Source of the DNA: Bathymodiolus brooksi
Taxonomy: Eukaryota > Mollusca > Bivalvia > Mytilida > Modiolidae
Length of the DNA stretch: 64,000 nt
Reading direction: 5' to 3'
NCBI GenBank assembly: GCA_963680875.1
Contig: OY804588.1
Coordinates: forward strand, 93,552,233 to 93,616,232
The stretch's first letter is position 1. Every line of letters starts with the position of its first letter. The position numbers were made by a program, and so were the translations under genes. This document shows positions 10,091 through 21,315 of this stretch, one piece after another. The notes below the pieces were generated by a model. The model was not told where the DNA came from. It made no database searches and saw nothing but the letters and a program-made list of their open reading frames with translations.

Positions 10091-10680
10091 ACCCACATAT
10101 TATATAATAACCGGCATTCATTTAGAACCCCTCTTTGTCCTTGTTTATCCCTCTTCTACATCCAAATATTATATAATTATCGATATTCATCTAAAACCCC
10201 TCTTTATGTCTCTTCGTCCATCTTTTGCATCAAATGTTATATAATTACCAATATGTGTTTAGAATCCCCTTTTTGTGCCTCTTTGCCCCTCTTCACCATT
10301 CAAATATTATATAATTACTGATATTCATCTAGAACCACCCCCTCCCCTACTGATATTCATCTAGAACCACCCCCTCCCCTACTGATATTCATCTAGAACC
10401 ACCCCCTCCCCTACTGATATTCATCTAGAACCACCCCCTCCCCTACTGATATTCATCTAGAACCACCCCCTCCCCTACTGATATTCATCTAGTACCACCC
10501 CCTCCCCTACTGATATTCATCTAGAACCACCCCCTCCCCTACTGATATTCATCTAGAACCACCCCCTCCCCTTTTTCCTCTTTATCCCTCTTCGTCCCTC
10601 ATCTACACTCAAATATTATATAATAACCGATATTCAATTAGAAACCCCCTACTGTGTCCCTCTTTATCATTAAGAGATAT
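10091..10680. repeat. Nested minisatellite: ~72-bp units with an amplified 32-bp sub-unit
   Basis: Degenerate units of about 70-75 bp, each containing AATATTATATAATTA, GATATTCATCTAGAACC and a pyrimidine-rich part ending CTTCTACAT, occur at 10091-10320 and again at 10600-10675. Between them (10319-10570) a 32-bp piece of the unit, TACTGATATTCATCTAGAAC plus CACCCCCTCCCC, is repeated about eight times almost without change. The central array arose inside an older repeat. Confidence 0.85.
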
Positions 10681-11131
10681 TTACATAACATTCATCATTC
10701 GTTATTGACAGATGTCGTTGTCGTAGTCACGGATGCTCTCACTAAGTAATTTAAACCAGATATCAGAAATGTACATTGAAACTAACATAGCTTCCATCTC
10801 TAATGACCGCTCAGTCTTAATGCAAGTGTACTTTTCTATTTTCTCTGCCTGTTAGCGTAGTTACATCTGGAGAATCTAGTTTGATTAATGAGTGCAACAC
10901 CTGCATATGTCTTTCTTTTTATTTTTGTTTTCTTCCAGAAAAAGCAGCTGTTGCAATTCTGGAAGGAAATATACACTTGTGACGAGATTTGAAAGATAAA
11001 ATGTTGTTCATTCAATAGTGATGGACGTCAACATCTATTACATAAGTGTTTTATGTTGTAACGAATATGCTGTTTGTATGTAAGTGATATCAATTAACAA
11101 TGCTGTGCTCCATACATACATACATACATAC
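10681..11131. other. Intron sequence without recognised features
   Basis: Unique-looking AT-rich sequence. A (CATA)n run lies at 11113-11131. Confidence 0.5.
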
Positions 11132-11385
11132 GTCATGGTCGTAATCGTATGGAAGATGGATTTACAACTACCTATGCAATAAGTGCTCATCTCCACAACG
11201 TTGTGAGTTCGAATCCTGCTCATGGCGAAGTGTACTCGATACAACATTATGTGATAGAGTCTTTCAGGTCTGTGGTTTTCAACGGGTACCCCTGTTCCCC
11301 CACCAGTAAAGCTGACCGCCAGATATAACTGATATATTGTTGAAAGTGGCGTTGAACAACACCCTAACCCTAACCCTAAATCCAT
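11132..11385 (+). mobile_element. tRNA-derived SINE, Meta/MD-type (copy 5) with CCCTAA tail
   Basis: Full order on the plus strand: CGTCATGGTCGTAATCG head, GTGAGTTCGAATCCTGC B box, GTGTACTCGATACAACATT, and tail ATATTGTTGAAAGTGGCGTT. The 3' end carries about three CCCTAA units (11356-11379), the same end motif seen singly in other copies. Confidence 0.8.
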
Positions 11386-11750
11386 ACAAACATCACCTTT
11401 GAGACAATAAAACTAACTTAACCTCGCCACTTTGTATTGAGGTGCCTATGCTAAGCTATGAAAGTGAGCGGTTTTGTAATTGTGTGTTAGGGTTATCGAT
11501 ATTGCCTCTTTCTATTGGAATTTGGAACGATTTCGAGAGTATGTATTTTTCCCCATTTTATCAATACCTTAAGGGGCATCCATTGTTGTCATGGTCTGAT
11601 AGTTTGAACTGACATCTATCGCCTAGTTCACTAATTGGGTCGCTATGGCTCGGCATGTTATATTGAAATTATGGTTCTAGATAACATGTTGTGGATCCCT
11701 AAATTTAGGTCCATTGGAAATAATCTCTAGAAGATCATCATGGTTGATTA

Positions 11751-11936
11751 TACAGTAAAACCTGCCTTGAACGACCTGCCTCTATATAACGAATCACTGT
11801 CTATAAGGGCAGTCGCATTTTATTCCCTTTAATACATAGTGCATATAATTTTAACCTGTATATAAAGGGCATCTGCTCATAAAGACCACATTTTCGGGTT
11901 CCCTTGAGTGACCTTTATATACAGGTTTGACTGTAT
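11751..11936. mobile_element. Mariner-like MITE (parent of the 34-bp array at 19.7-20.9 kb)
   Basis: About 185 bp. Begins TACAGTAAAACCTGCC and ends CAGGTTTGACTGTA; the TA at each end fits a Tc1/mariner target. The interior contains CCTCTATATAACGAATCACT and GTCTATAAGGGCAG, which correspond to the 34-bp unit amplified at 19742-20895. No transposase. Confidence 0.7.
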
Positions 11937-12725
11937 CTAGATTGTCCAGAAGGATGTTAGTTAAAGGGGAATGGGAGCACAAAAAAGTCACATTTTTATG
12001 GGGTTTTGTAAGAACAATCATATTTAATGGAATTTTATAAGAATAGCGCTCAAGGTCAAAGTCCTGCGATGCCGTTTTGTAAATTACAATTTTGAGTGCA
12101 ATTGTATTGGTGTACTTGTAGGATACGATTGGCACAGCTTGATTCAAGAACGTGAGAAGTCAGTTCTTGTGGTTTAAAACTGCTGCTAATATTGATGGCA
12201 TCGATTCCCTTATTGAAAACAAAGATTAAGGAAACGTCTATTTTACTGAGATAACAAACTCGTTCGAGCTAGCTTAAACAATGGAAATTTAGCTACATCC
12301 AGCCGATTTTCCTGAATAAAACCAGTAGAGCATGGCTTTTGAAGTAGATAAGCGATTTACGAATGGCGTCTCTAAGGGAAAAGACGGCGGTGTGAATGGA
12401 AAATGTACCCAAATGTTTTTGAATCCTAAAATGGAGATAATCAGAGGTCCAACAAAGGGGAAAAAGTTAGCTTGTATCATTTTATTGAGATGATAATTTC
12501 TCCTATCGTGACCTCGATTGTTATTTTGGTTTGTGCTAAGTAAGTTCATTACAGCAAAATTAATCTGATATATTGTTGAAAGTGGCGTTAAATGACATAG
12601 TTCTAGCCCATTAAAATTACTATATTCAGAACTATTAAGGTTTACAATTAATCTGATATTAACATACAACCATAAATTATTGCAGTTCCTAATATAAATC
12701 ATGTAATTGGTTAAATCTAAGGTCA
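11937..12725. other. Intron sequence with one SINE tail fragment
   Basis: Bases 12545-12606 match only the Meta/MD SINE tail on the plus strand (ATATTGTTGAAAGTGGCG). The rest has overlapping minus-strand frames of 98 and 146 codons; the longer one runs through the SINE tail, so neither is a credible gene. Confidence 0.5.
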
Positions 12726-13045
12726 TCACCCCTCAGGCATAGGTTACCAGATTATCATCACCCCTCAGGCATAGGTTACCAGATTATCATCACCCCTCAG
12801 GCATAGGTTACCAGATTATCATCACCCCTCAGGCATAGGTTACCAGATTATCATCACCCCTCAGGCATAGGTTACCAGATTATCATCACCCCTCAGGCAT
12901 AGGTTACCAGATTATCATCACCCCTCAGGCATAGGTTACCAGATTATCATCACCCCTCAGGCATAGGTTACCAGATTATCATCACCCCTCAGGCATAGGT
13001 TATCAGATTATCATCACCCCTCAGGCATAAGTTACCAGATTATCC
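12726..13045. repeat. 32-bp minisatellite, ~10 copies
   Basis: Unit TCATCACCCCTCAGGCATAG followed by GTTACCAGATTA, repeated ten times with nearly no change; single substitutions appear only in the last two units. Confidence 0.95.
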
Positions 13046-13111
13046 TGTGCAAGTCCGTTGGTTTACTTATTCCCAAGACTTTATTTGGCTTTCCAATATT
13101 TTGATAATCAG

Positions 13112-13165
13112 CGTCCCTGGTGACGGCTTTCTCAGAAACGCGTCGTGCGCAATAAATTAGATATC
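13112..13165 (+). mobile_element. Penelope/hammerhead-like terminal fragment (copy 2)
   Basis: Plus strand: CTGGTGACGGCTTTCTCA then GAAACGCGTCGTGCGCAATA and AATTAGATATC. The right half is nearly identical to the minus-strand sequence at 62935-62970; the left box has CTGGTGA instead of CTGATGA. Likely a relic of the same dispersed element. Confidence 0.5.
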
Positions 13166-13324
13166 TACTTTTCTAGTATTCTTTAATCCACTAATCTTCT
13201 CTATCCATTTTAAATTGGATACTCAGTCTTGGGCTGTTAATTGGATGTTAACGGATTATGTTATATGTATGATATCTGTTTTGTTGATTACATACATGTA
13301 TTGCTTAAATATATCAAGACGTAA

Positions 13325-13451
13325 TTACCATAACATCATAAATAAATATAAAGAGACACATGACAAAAAACATAAATAAATATAAAGAGACACATGACAA
13401 AAACATAAATAAATATAAAGAGACACATGACAAAAAACATAAATAAAATAA
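13325..13451. repeat. 34-bp minisatellite, ~3.7 copies
   Basis: Unit of about 34 bp containing AAATATAAAGAGACACATGA and a short A-run of variable length (AAAAA or AAAAAA). It directly abuts the 48-bp array that follows. Confidence 0.9.
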
Positions 13452-14570
13452 GACCAACAACACTGTCAACGTGGGTGAAACACACAGCAAAATAAAGATG
13501 AGCAACAACACTGTCAACGTGGGTGAAACACACAGCAAAATAAAGATGAGCAACAACACTGTCAACGTGGGTGAAACACACAGCAAAATAAAGATGAGCA
13601 ACAACACTGTCAACGTGGGTGAAACACACAGCAAAATAAAGATGAGCAACAACACTGTCAACGTGGGTGAAACACACAGCAAAATAAAGATGAGCAACAA
13701 CACTGTCAACGTGGGTGAAACACACAGCAAAATAAAGATGAGCAACAACACTGTCAACGTGGGTGAAACACACAGCAAAATAAAGATGAGCAACAACACT
13801 GTCAACGTGGGTGAAACACACAGCAAAATAAAGATGAGCAACAACACTGTCAACGTGGGTGAAACACACAGCAAAATAAAGATGAGCAACAACACTGTCA
13901 ACGTGGGTGAAACACACAGCAAAATAAAGATGAGCAACAACACTGTCAACGTGGGTGAAACACACAGCAAAATAAAGATGAGCAACAACACTGTCAACGT
14001 GGGTGAAACACACAGCAAAATAAAGATGAGCAACAACACTGTCAACGTGGGTGAAACACACAGCAAAATAAAGATGAGCAACAACACTGTCAACGTGGGT
14101 GAAACACATAGCAAAATAAAGATGAGCAACAACACTGTCAACGTGGGTGAAACACACAGCAAAATAAAGATGAGCAACAACACTGTCAACGTGGGTGAAA
14201 CACACAGCAAAATAAAGATGAGCAACAACACTGTCAACGTGGGTGAAACACACAGCAAAATAAAGATGAGCAACAACACTGTCAACGTGGGTGAAACACA
14301 CAGCAAAATAAAGATGAGCAACAACACTGTCAACGTGGGTGAAACACACAGCAAAATAAAGATGAGCAACAACACTGTCAACGTGGGTGAAACACACAGC
14401 AAAATAAAGATGAGCAACAACACTGTCAACGTGGGTGAAACACATAGCAAAATAAAGATGAGCAACAACACTGTCAACGTGGGTGAAACACACAGCAAAA
14501 TAAAGATGAGCAACAACACTGTCAACGTGGGTGAAACACACAGCAAAATAAAGATGAGCAACACGGATCC
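13452..14570. repeat. 48-bp minisatellite, ~23 copies, open on both strands
   Basis: Unit AACACTGTCAACGTGGGTGA followed by AACACACAGCAAAATAAAG and ATGAGCAAC, repeated about 23 times; only two C-to-T changes (CACATAGC near 14107 and 14443) were noticed. Because 48 is divisible by 3 and the unit lacks stops in several frames, open frames of 379 codons (+) and 441 and 401 codons (-) result, each a 16-residue repeat. Low-complexity translation and intronic position argue against coding. CACAGCAAAATAAAGATGAG resembles an internal part of the dispersed repeat whose 3' end follows at 14605. Confidence 0.95.
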
Positions 14571-14604
14571 TATAAAAAACAGTGTGAATCTATATGCTGC
14601 TGTG

Positions 14605-14648
14605 GAGTAAGCAGTTCCTGCTCCACGCGTGGTACCCATCGTGTTACA
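14605..14648 (+). mobile_element. 3' end of dispersed bivalve repeat (copy 1)
   Basis: GGAGTAAGCAGTTCCTGCTC, then CACG.. and TACCCATCGTGTTAC, matches the 3' ends at 19218-19271 and 55239-55284. The internal part expected upstream is replaced by the 48-bp array. Confidence 0.6.
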
Positions 14649-15240
14649 CAGGGTAAATACTAAATGTGGTAAACGAGGTAAAATGAAGTTGTGTATTGCA
14701 ATGTAAAGTAACGGATGTGTGAAGTAATAAATTTCCCATACATATGGATGTCAGTATTGAATGAATAAAAAATAATATGGATATATTTATAAATTGCTGC
14801 AATTTATACAAAACAAATATGCTATTGTCATGGCCTGTCATAAATTATCACGAACAATTACAGGGAATTATATATCAATTAACTTAATAAAAGAACCGTA
14901 TATAAATATTAATTGAGCGTAAACCATATGCCATGTGTTACGAATAAAGATCGCCTGATAAAATAGCTTTCGTGCCAGTAGACAAATATAAATACATGCA
15001 AAAATGCACAATCAGTATCACCTTTCTCGTGTAAAAACACAACAAATGCTATCAAAATACAAACGATCGCTTCGTAAAAAGATAATACGATGGACTATTA
15101 AATGATATACATGTTTCCTTTCGTAAAAAAAATTAACAGATGTAATTTCTTGGTCGTGTTAGCAATAAATAAACTGTCACTTAATAAATTGCAGCTCTAC
15201 CGAATCACAAGAAAAAGGGGGCATTCTGCATTCAATTGTT
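14649..15240. other. Intron sequence without recognised features
   Basis: Very AT-rich sequence with no TE or coding signal I can identify. Confidence 0.5.
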
Positions 15241-15279
15241 TGAACTGTGTCATTCATTAAAGTTTATATTCCCGTTAGC

Positions 15280-15512
15280 TCGTACCGTGGTCAACATTTG
15301 TGATCACAACGGGTGTCACTTGTGGTGTAGGAACTGCTCACCTTTCCGGAGCACTTGAGTCCACCTCGGATTTTTAGTAGGGTTCCTGTTGCTCCATATT
15401 TTGTTCAGTGCTTGTCCCTTTTTCCCTTTTTATTTTGGCCATTATATTGTCTGTACTTCTTCCATTTACGGCTTCTGATTTCCCGCTTTGGCATTTTCAA
15501 ACGTTTCTGTCA
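15280..15512 (-). mobile_element. Dispersed bivalve repeat (copy 2, inverted)
   Basis: Plus-strand sequence ACAACGGGTGTCACTTGTGG, TAGGAACTGCTCACC, CTCGGATTTTTAGTAGGGTT and GTTGCTCCATATTTTGTTC is the reverse complement of the order seen at 55160-55290 (GTAACACGA-like, CCCCGCGAAATCGGGG, GGTAAGCAGTTCCTGCTC, GCACCCGTCGTGTTA). It lies directly before the 56-bp array. Class unknown to me; no coding capacity visible. Confidence 0.55.
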
Positions 15513-15519
15513 TAGATAC

Positions 15520-17456
15520 TCTGACGTAGGTACATGGTGCTGATAATTTTGGTACATATTATTTACACGTGTTTTTCTGACTTGGGTACACAGTGCTGAT
15601 AATTTTGGTACATATTATTTACACGTGTTTTTCTGACTTGGGTACACAGTGCTGGTAATTTTGGTACATATTATTTACACGTGTTTTTCTGACTTGGGTA
15701 CACAGTGCTGGTAATTTTGGTACATATTATTTACACGTGTTTTTCTGACTTGGGTACACAGTGCTGATAATTTTGGTACATATTATTTACACGTGTTTTT
15801 CTGACTTGTGTACACAGTGCTGGTAATTTTGGTACATATTATTTACACGTGTTTTTCTGACTTGGGTACACAGTGCTGGTAATTTTGGTACATATTATTT
15901 ACACGTGTTTTTCTGACTTGGGTACACAGTGCTGATAATTCTGGTACATATTATTTACACGTGTTTTTCTGACTTGGGTACACAGTGCTGGTAATTTTGG
16001 TACATATTATTTACACGTGTTTTTCTGACTTGGGTACACAGTGCTGGTAATTTTGGTACATATTATTTACACGTGTTTTTCTGACTTGGGTACACAGTGC
16101 TGGTAATTTTGGTACATATTATTTACACGTGTTTTTCTGACTTGGGTACACAGTGCTGGTAATTTTGGTACATATTATTTACACGTGTTTTTCTGACTTG
16201 GGTACACAGTGCTGGTAATTTTGGTACATATTATTTACACGTGTTTTTCTGACTTGGGTACACAGTGCTGGTAATTTTGGTACATATTATTTACACGTGT
16301 TTTTCTGACTTGGGTACACAGTGCTGGTAATTTTGGTACATATTATTTACACGTGTTTTTCTGACTTGGGTACACAGTGCTGGTAATTTTGGTACATATT
16401 ATTTACACGTGTTTTTCTGACTTGGGTACACAGTGCTGGTAATTTTGGTACATATTATTTACACGTGTTTTTCTGACTTGGGTACACAGTGCTGGTAATT
16501 TTGGTACATATTATTTACACGTGTTTTTCTGACTTGGGTACACAGTGCTGGTAATTTTGGTACATATTATTTACACGTGTTTTTCTGACTTGGGTACACA
16601 GTGCTGGTAATTTTGGTACATATTATTTACACGTGTTTTTCTGACTTGGGTACACAGTGCTGGTAATTTTGGTACATATTATTTACACGTGTTTTTCTGA
16701 CTTGGGTACACAGTGCTGGTAATTTTGGTACATATTATTTACACGTGTTTTTCTGACTTGGGTACACAGTGCTGGTAATTTTGGTACATATTATTTACAC
16801 GTGTTTTTCTGACTTGGGTACACAGTGCTGGTAATTTTGGTACATATTATTTACACGTGTTTTTCTGACTTGGGTACACAGTGCTGGTAATTTTGGTACA
16901 TATTATTTACACGTGTTTTTCTGACTTGGGTACACAGTGCTGGTAATTTTGGTACATATTATTTACACGTGTTTTTCTGACTTGGGTACACAGTGCTGGT
17001 AATTTTGGTACATATTATTTACACGTGTTTTTCTGACTTGGGTACACAGTGCTGGTAATTTTGGTACATATTATTTACACGTGTTTTTCTGACTTGGGTA
17101 CACAGGTGCTGGTAATTTTGGTACATATTATTTACACGTGTTTTTCTGACTTGGGTACACAGTGCTGGTAATTTTGGTACATATTATTTACACGTGTTTT
17201 TCTGACTTGGGTACACAGTGCTGGTAATTTTGGTACATATTATTTACACGTGTTTTTCTGACTTGGGTACACAGTGCTGGTAATTTTGGTACATATTATT
17301 TACACGTGTTTTTCTGACTTGGGTACACAGTGCTGGTAATTTTGGTACATATTATTTACACGTGTTTTTCTGACTTGGGTACACAGTGCTGGTAATTTTG
17401 GTACATATTATTTACACGTGTTTTTCTGACTTGGGTACACAGTGCTGGTAATTTTG
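15520..17456. repeat. 56-bp minisatellite, ~34 copies
   Basis: Unit TGCTGGTAATTTTGGTACAT followed by ATTATTTACACGTGTTTTTC and TGACTTGGGTACACAG. Highly homogeneous, with a G/A variant (CTGGTAA or CTGATAA) concentrated in the first eight units and one extra G at about 17106. Contains the E-box-like CACGTG once per unit. Stops in all frames, so no open frame arises. Confidence 0.97.
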
Positions 17457-17793
17457 TTAGCTGCTACATAAGAATTACATATGTATCACAATCTTCCCAT
17501 TCCACAGAACATGAGCTTTGATACTTTTAATGTTTACTTTACTTAAATATAGGCTATAGCAACACTGCACATTTACATACACTCTATTAGTTTTGATGGA
17601 GAGTAATATTTCTTGAAATGGGAAAATAAAAATGTGAAAATCATCGTTCATGTACAATTTTAAAATGAACGATCAATATATTGATAAATCATAGAATGCT
17701 ATCGGGAAAAACCCCTCCCTAGTAATGAATATTCACCGTCTATCATAGATTTAAAATTACGTGTGAAAATAACTAAAACAAAATGCATTAAGC
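17457..17793. other. Intron sequence between array and TTAA element
   Basis: Unique AT-rich sequence; a 60-codon minus-strand frame at 17475-17657 is not convincing. Confidence 0.45.
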
Positions 17794-17797
17794 TTAA

Positions 17798-18856
17798 AGG
17801 CATACAGTCGCTCAAATTGATTTTTTTTTATATTAAAAGTTGCCAATATTCGATGTTTTATACTAATTGCAGTTGAAATTTTTTATAATATCATACGTAA
17901 ATAACCTAGAACGAAGGAAATACGTTGCTGTATGATTCTCTTGCATCCAGTAAAGCATTCAATGTTTACCCGCATAATATTCATATATAATCATGAATAT
18001 GATCATATGACCATTGATGACCTACACAGTGACCTCATTCGGTAAAGCGTTTGCGCATGTGCGATATTGTTTGCTGAAAAAAAGCACATGTTATAAATAC
18101 AAATATTGACGGATCCTACGCGAAAACGACACAAAGGAGGATTCAGTAAGCTTTGTGTAAAAATTAAAAAAAGATGTTATACAGACCTACTCCATTTTTC
18201 AACACGTAAGCATAATTTAGTATCTTTTTTCGGCTGAATCGTATTTTGACAGAATTGCATCGTAGTTCAGTTTTATATATTCTTTTTTCCAGGAGAAAAC
18301 GCTAGGTGATATCTCTTTTTAAATTAGAGACTAAAATAATATTCATGTCTGTTTTTTTTCTAAAAAAATATAATCAAGTAAACTCAAGTGTTGTCAATAA
18401 TATGCAATACAATTTGTTTACAATTTTCCCTTTGTCGGGCCCCTTTGCAGAGCTTGGGCTTGTTTTTATTGATTTCATCATGTATTTTCGATTTTAAGCG
18501 TCATTCTTACTAAATACCATTATATAATATTAACTGATTACCCCGGAATCCAATTTCATAGATATATTTCTTAAATTATATTAATTCTAACCAATATTTA
18601 CCTACAACATACTTTCTGGTTATTTATAGATGTTATCAGTGTCCGGTAAACTTCGGAAAAGAAGCCGACTTATAATTAGGTGTGTTAATGGCGATTTCAC
18701 CAACAGACATTCGAATTCTTTTCACTAATTACGACATTATAACATATTTTTTAAACCTGGCTTCTTGTTCAGAACATTTTATTAGTATAAAACATCGAAT
18801 ATCGACAACTTTTAATATAAACAAAAAAAAAAACCAATCTGAGCGACTGTATGCCT
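17798..18856. mobile_element. TTAA-flanked DNA element (Kolobok/piggyBac-like, non-autonomous)
   Basis: 1,059 bp with inverted ends: left AGGCATACAGTCGCTCA, right TGAGCGACTGTATGCCT, and weaker similarity extending to about 75 bp (including ATATTAAAAGTTG and ATATTCGATGTTTTATAC). Both ends are flanked by TTAA (17794-17797 and 18857-18860). TTAA duplication is shared by piggyBac and Kolobok; the AGG start is unlike the CCC start of most piggyBac ends. The interior has no transposase-like frame, so it is a deletion derivative. Confidence 0.75.
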
Positions 18857-18860
18857 TTAA

Positions 18861-19217
18861 CGATGTAATTGTGTCTATAATTTTGAAAATGATGAAGGTT
18901 ATTCCTAATATTATCACGGTTATGTTATTCATACACAGCTTGCTAAGTATAAAGTACATCTATAAACTGAATAATCACAGTGTTATTATATATATATATT
19001 ACAAAACGTGTTGTTCATCACGATGTTCTATAACTTTAATCATTATGTTATTAACCAATGTTAAATTACATACAAATCATGTAATGTTTATCATGAGGAA
19101 ATTTCTATCAAAATTACTTTGGTTGAAAATGGCTACTGGAAATAGAATACATCGTATGTAACATGGGGAACCGGATAAAAAATGAGAAATGGATTTCGGA
19201 TTTATCAACTCGGGTGC
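18861..19217. other. Intron sequence without recognised features
   Basis: AT-rich. A 159-codon plus-strand frame (18682-19161) starts inside the TTAA element and runs through its right inverted repeat, so it is a chance frame. Confidence 0.5.
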
Positions 19218-19275
19218 GCCGGAAGGATAAGGAGTTCCTTCTCCACTAGTACCACCCGTCGTGTTACTCTAGCAC
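19218..19275 (+). mobile_element. 3' end of dispersed bivalve repeat (copy 3)
   Basis: GGAAGGATAAGGAGTTCCTT and CTCCACTAGTACCACCCGTC then GTGTTACTCTAG match the end of the copy at 55050-55290. Confidence 0.6.
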
Positions 19276-19582
19276 CATAAACAAATAGATGATGTGGTCA
19301 TTTACATGATCTTTATGTTCGAAATGCTCGACCAGTATTCGATTGTAAACAGTAAAAGTACAAATAAAATAACATCTTATATAACATAGATAACCACTTC
19401 CATGCTTTGATAATAAAATGATTAGTTAAGTAGGTACTGAATGTCAAGGTTAACATGACGTTGTGCATATTTCTTAAGATATTGAATAGTACACATTATA
19501 AATAATTACTTGTTTATTGTATACGATAAAAACAAACAATGCTTTAGTATAGAGAGATAGGTCGCAACTGTTTCCTAATTAC
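19276..19582. other. Intron sequence without recognised features
   Basis: AT-rich; no TE or coding signal noticed. Confidence 0.45.
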
Positions 19583-19603
19583 AGTCAAATCTGCCTTAAG
19601 AAG

Positions 19604-19735
19604 TGTTTGAAGATACCAAAGGAGTAATGAGAATACGTAAATCAAAGAAGAATAGCCAACACAATGGACAAAAGAAAAGTATAAAGGGACAAACAACGAT
19701 CTACAAAACATACACATAACACTAAAGATAGAGTA
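19604..19735 (+). mobile_element. Internal fragment of dispersed bivalve repeat (copy 4)
   Basis: TTTGAAGATACCAAAGGAGTA, then ATCAAAGAAGAATAGCCAAC, ACAATGGACAAAAGAAAAG and ACACTAAAGATAGAGTAACA follow the same order as 55065-55200 and 53245-53320. Its 3' end is missing. Confidence 0.65.
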
Positions 19736-19741
19736 ACACGA

Positions 19742-20895
19742 ACTCCATCTCTATATAGCAAATCACTGTCTATAAAGGACACCTCTATGTAACAAATCAC
19801 TGCCTATAAAGGACACCTCTATGTAACAAATCACTGTCTATAAAGGACACCTCTATGTAGCAAATCACTGTCTATAAAGGACACCTCTATGTAACAAATC
19901 AGTCTATGAAGGACACCTCTATGTAACAAATCACTGTCTATAAAGAACACCTCTATGTAGCAAATCACGGTCTATAAAGGACACCTCTATGTAACAAATC
20001 ACTGTCTATAAAGGACACCTCTATGTAACAAATCACTGTCTATAAAGGACACCTCTATGTAGCAAATCACTGTCAATAAAGGACACCTCTATGTAACAAA
20101 TCACTGTCTATAAAGGACACCTCTATGTAACAAATCACTGTCTATAAAGGACACCTCTATGTAACAAATCACTGTCTATAAAGAACACCTCTATGTAACA
20201 AATCACTGTCTATAAAGGACACCTCTATGTAACAAATCACTGTCTATAAAGGACACCTCTATGTAGCAAATCACTGTCTATAAAGGACACCTCTATGTAA
20301 CAAATCACTGTCTATAAAGGACACCTCTATGTAACAAATCACTGTCTATAAAGGACACCTCTATGTAACAAATCACTGTCTATAAAGGACACCTCTATGT
20401 AACAGATCACTGTCTATAAAGGACACCTCTAACAAATCACTGTCTATAAAGGACACCTCTATGTAACAAATCACTGTCTATAAAGGACACCTCTATGTAA
20501 CAAATCACTGTCTATAAAGGACACCTCTATGTAGCAAATCACTGTCTATAAAGGACACCTCTATGTAACAAATCACTGTCTATAAAGGACACCTCTATGT
20601 AGCAAATCACTGTCTATAAAGGACACCTCTATGTAACAAATCACTGTCTATAAAGGACACCTCTTTGTAACAAATCACTGTCTATAAAGGACACCTCTAT
20701 GTAACAAATCACTGTCTATAAAGGACACCTCTATGTAACAAATCACTGTCTATAAAGGACACCTCTATGTAACAAATCACTGTCTATAAAGGACACCTCT
20801 ATGTAACAAATCACTGTCTATAAAGGACACCTCTATGTAACAAATCACTGTCTATAAAGGACACCTCTATAAAACAAATCATTGTCTATATAGGT
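19742..20895. repeat. 34-bp minisatellite, ~33 copies, derived from a mariner-like MITE
   Basis: Unit CCTCTATGTAACAAATCACT followed by GTCTATAAAGGACA. Scattered variants include GTAGC for GTAAC, a few short units (near 19905 and 20426) and a TTTGTAA unit. The first and last units (CTATATAGCAAATC, CTATAAAACAAATC) are closer to the parent transposon sequence at 11779-11811. Confidence 0.95.
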
Positions 20896-21160
20896 TGGTT
20901 GGTTTATGTTGTTTAACGCCACTTTCAACAATATTTCAGTTATATCGTGGCGGTCAGATTTATTGGCTGGGGAAACCGGAGCATCCGGAGAAAACCACCG
21001 ACCTGTCGCAAGTCACTGACAAACTTTATAACATAATATTGTATCGAGGACAACTCGCCCTGAACGGGGTTCGAATTCACAAATTTAGTGGCGATATGCA
21101 CTGATTGCATAGGTAGTTGTAAATCCAACTACCATAAGATCACTACCACGACGGCCCCTT
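20895..21160 (-). mobile_element. tRNA-derived SINE, Meta/MD-type (copy 6)
   Basis: Minus orientation: plus strand shows GTTTAACGCCACTTTCAACA (tail), ATATCGTGGCGGTCAG, AAACCACCGACCTGTCGCAA, GGGGTTCGAATTCAC (B box) and ATCACTACCACGACGGCCCC (head). Near full length and inserted within the MITE at 19583-21298. Confidence 0.8.
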
Positions 21161-21315
21161 TTCTTTAAAGGGCAGACTCATATTTCCCATTAATGAATAG
21201 TGCAAATAATTGTAATCTGAGAAATGATTTGCGACTCATTTTAATATATGTTCAGAGAGTGTACACCGAAACCTCTGTTTAAAAAACAGTTTTACTGAAC
21301 TCGTTAGATATATCT

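Larger units (their letters stand above)
19583..21298. mobile_element. Mariner-like MITE enlarged by an internal array and two insertions
   Basis: Left end TTACAGTCAAATCTGCCTTA (19582) and right end near ACAGTTTTACTG (21284-21296) correspond to the termini of the 185-bp element at 11751. From left to right the interior holds a piece of the dispersed bivalve repeat (19604-19735), the 34-bp array (19742-20895), a minus-strand SINE (20895-21160), and then the second half of the element (AAGGGCAGACTCATATTTCC, matching 11803 onward). Confidence 0.7.

Noticed and set aside
11356..11379. Interstitial telomeric repeat (CCCTAA)n
   Set aside because: Only about three units, exactly at the 3' end of a SINE whose other copies carry one unit; it is the SINE tail, and TTAGGG-type telomere origin is unsupported.
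13314..14639. Repeat membrane-like protein on the minus strand (FILLCVSPTLTVLLL repeats)
   Set aside because: Hydrophobicity results from translating the 48-bp unit; the same DNA is open in two other frames.
18682..19161. 159-codon plus-strand gene
   Set aside because: It crosses the right inverted repeat of the TTAA element, is AT-driven in composition and has no recognisable domain.
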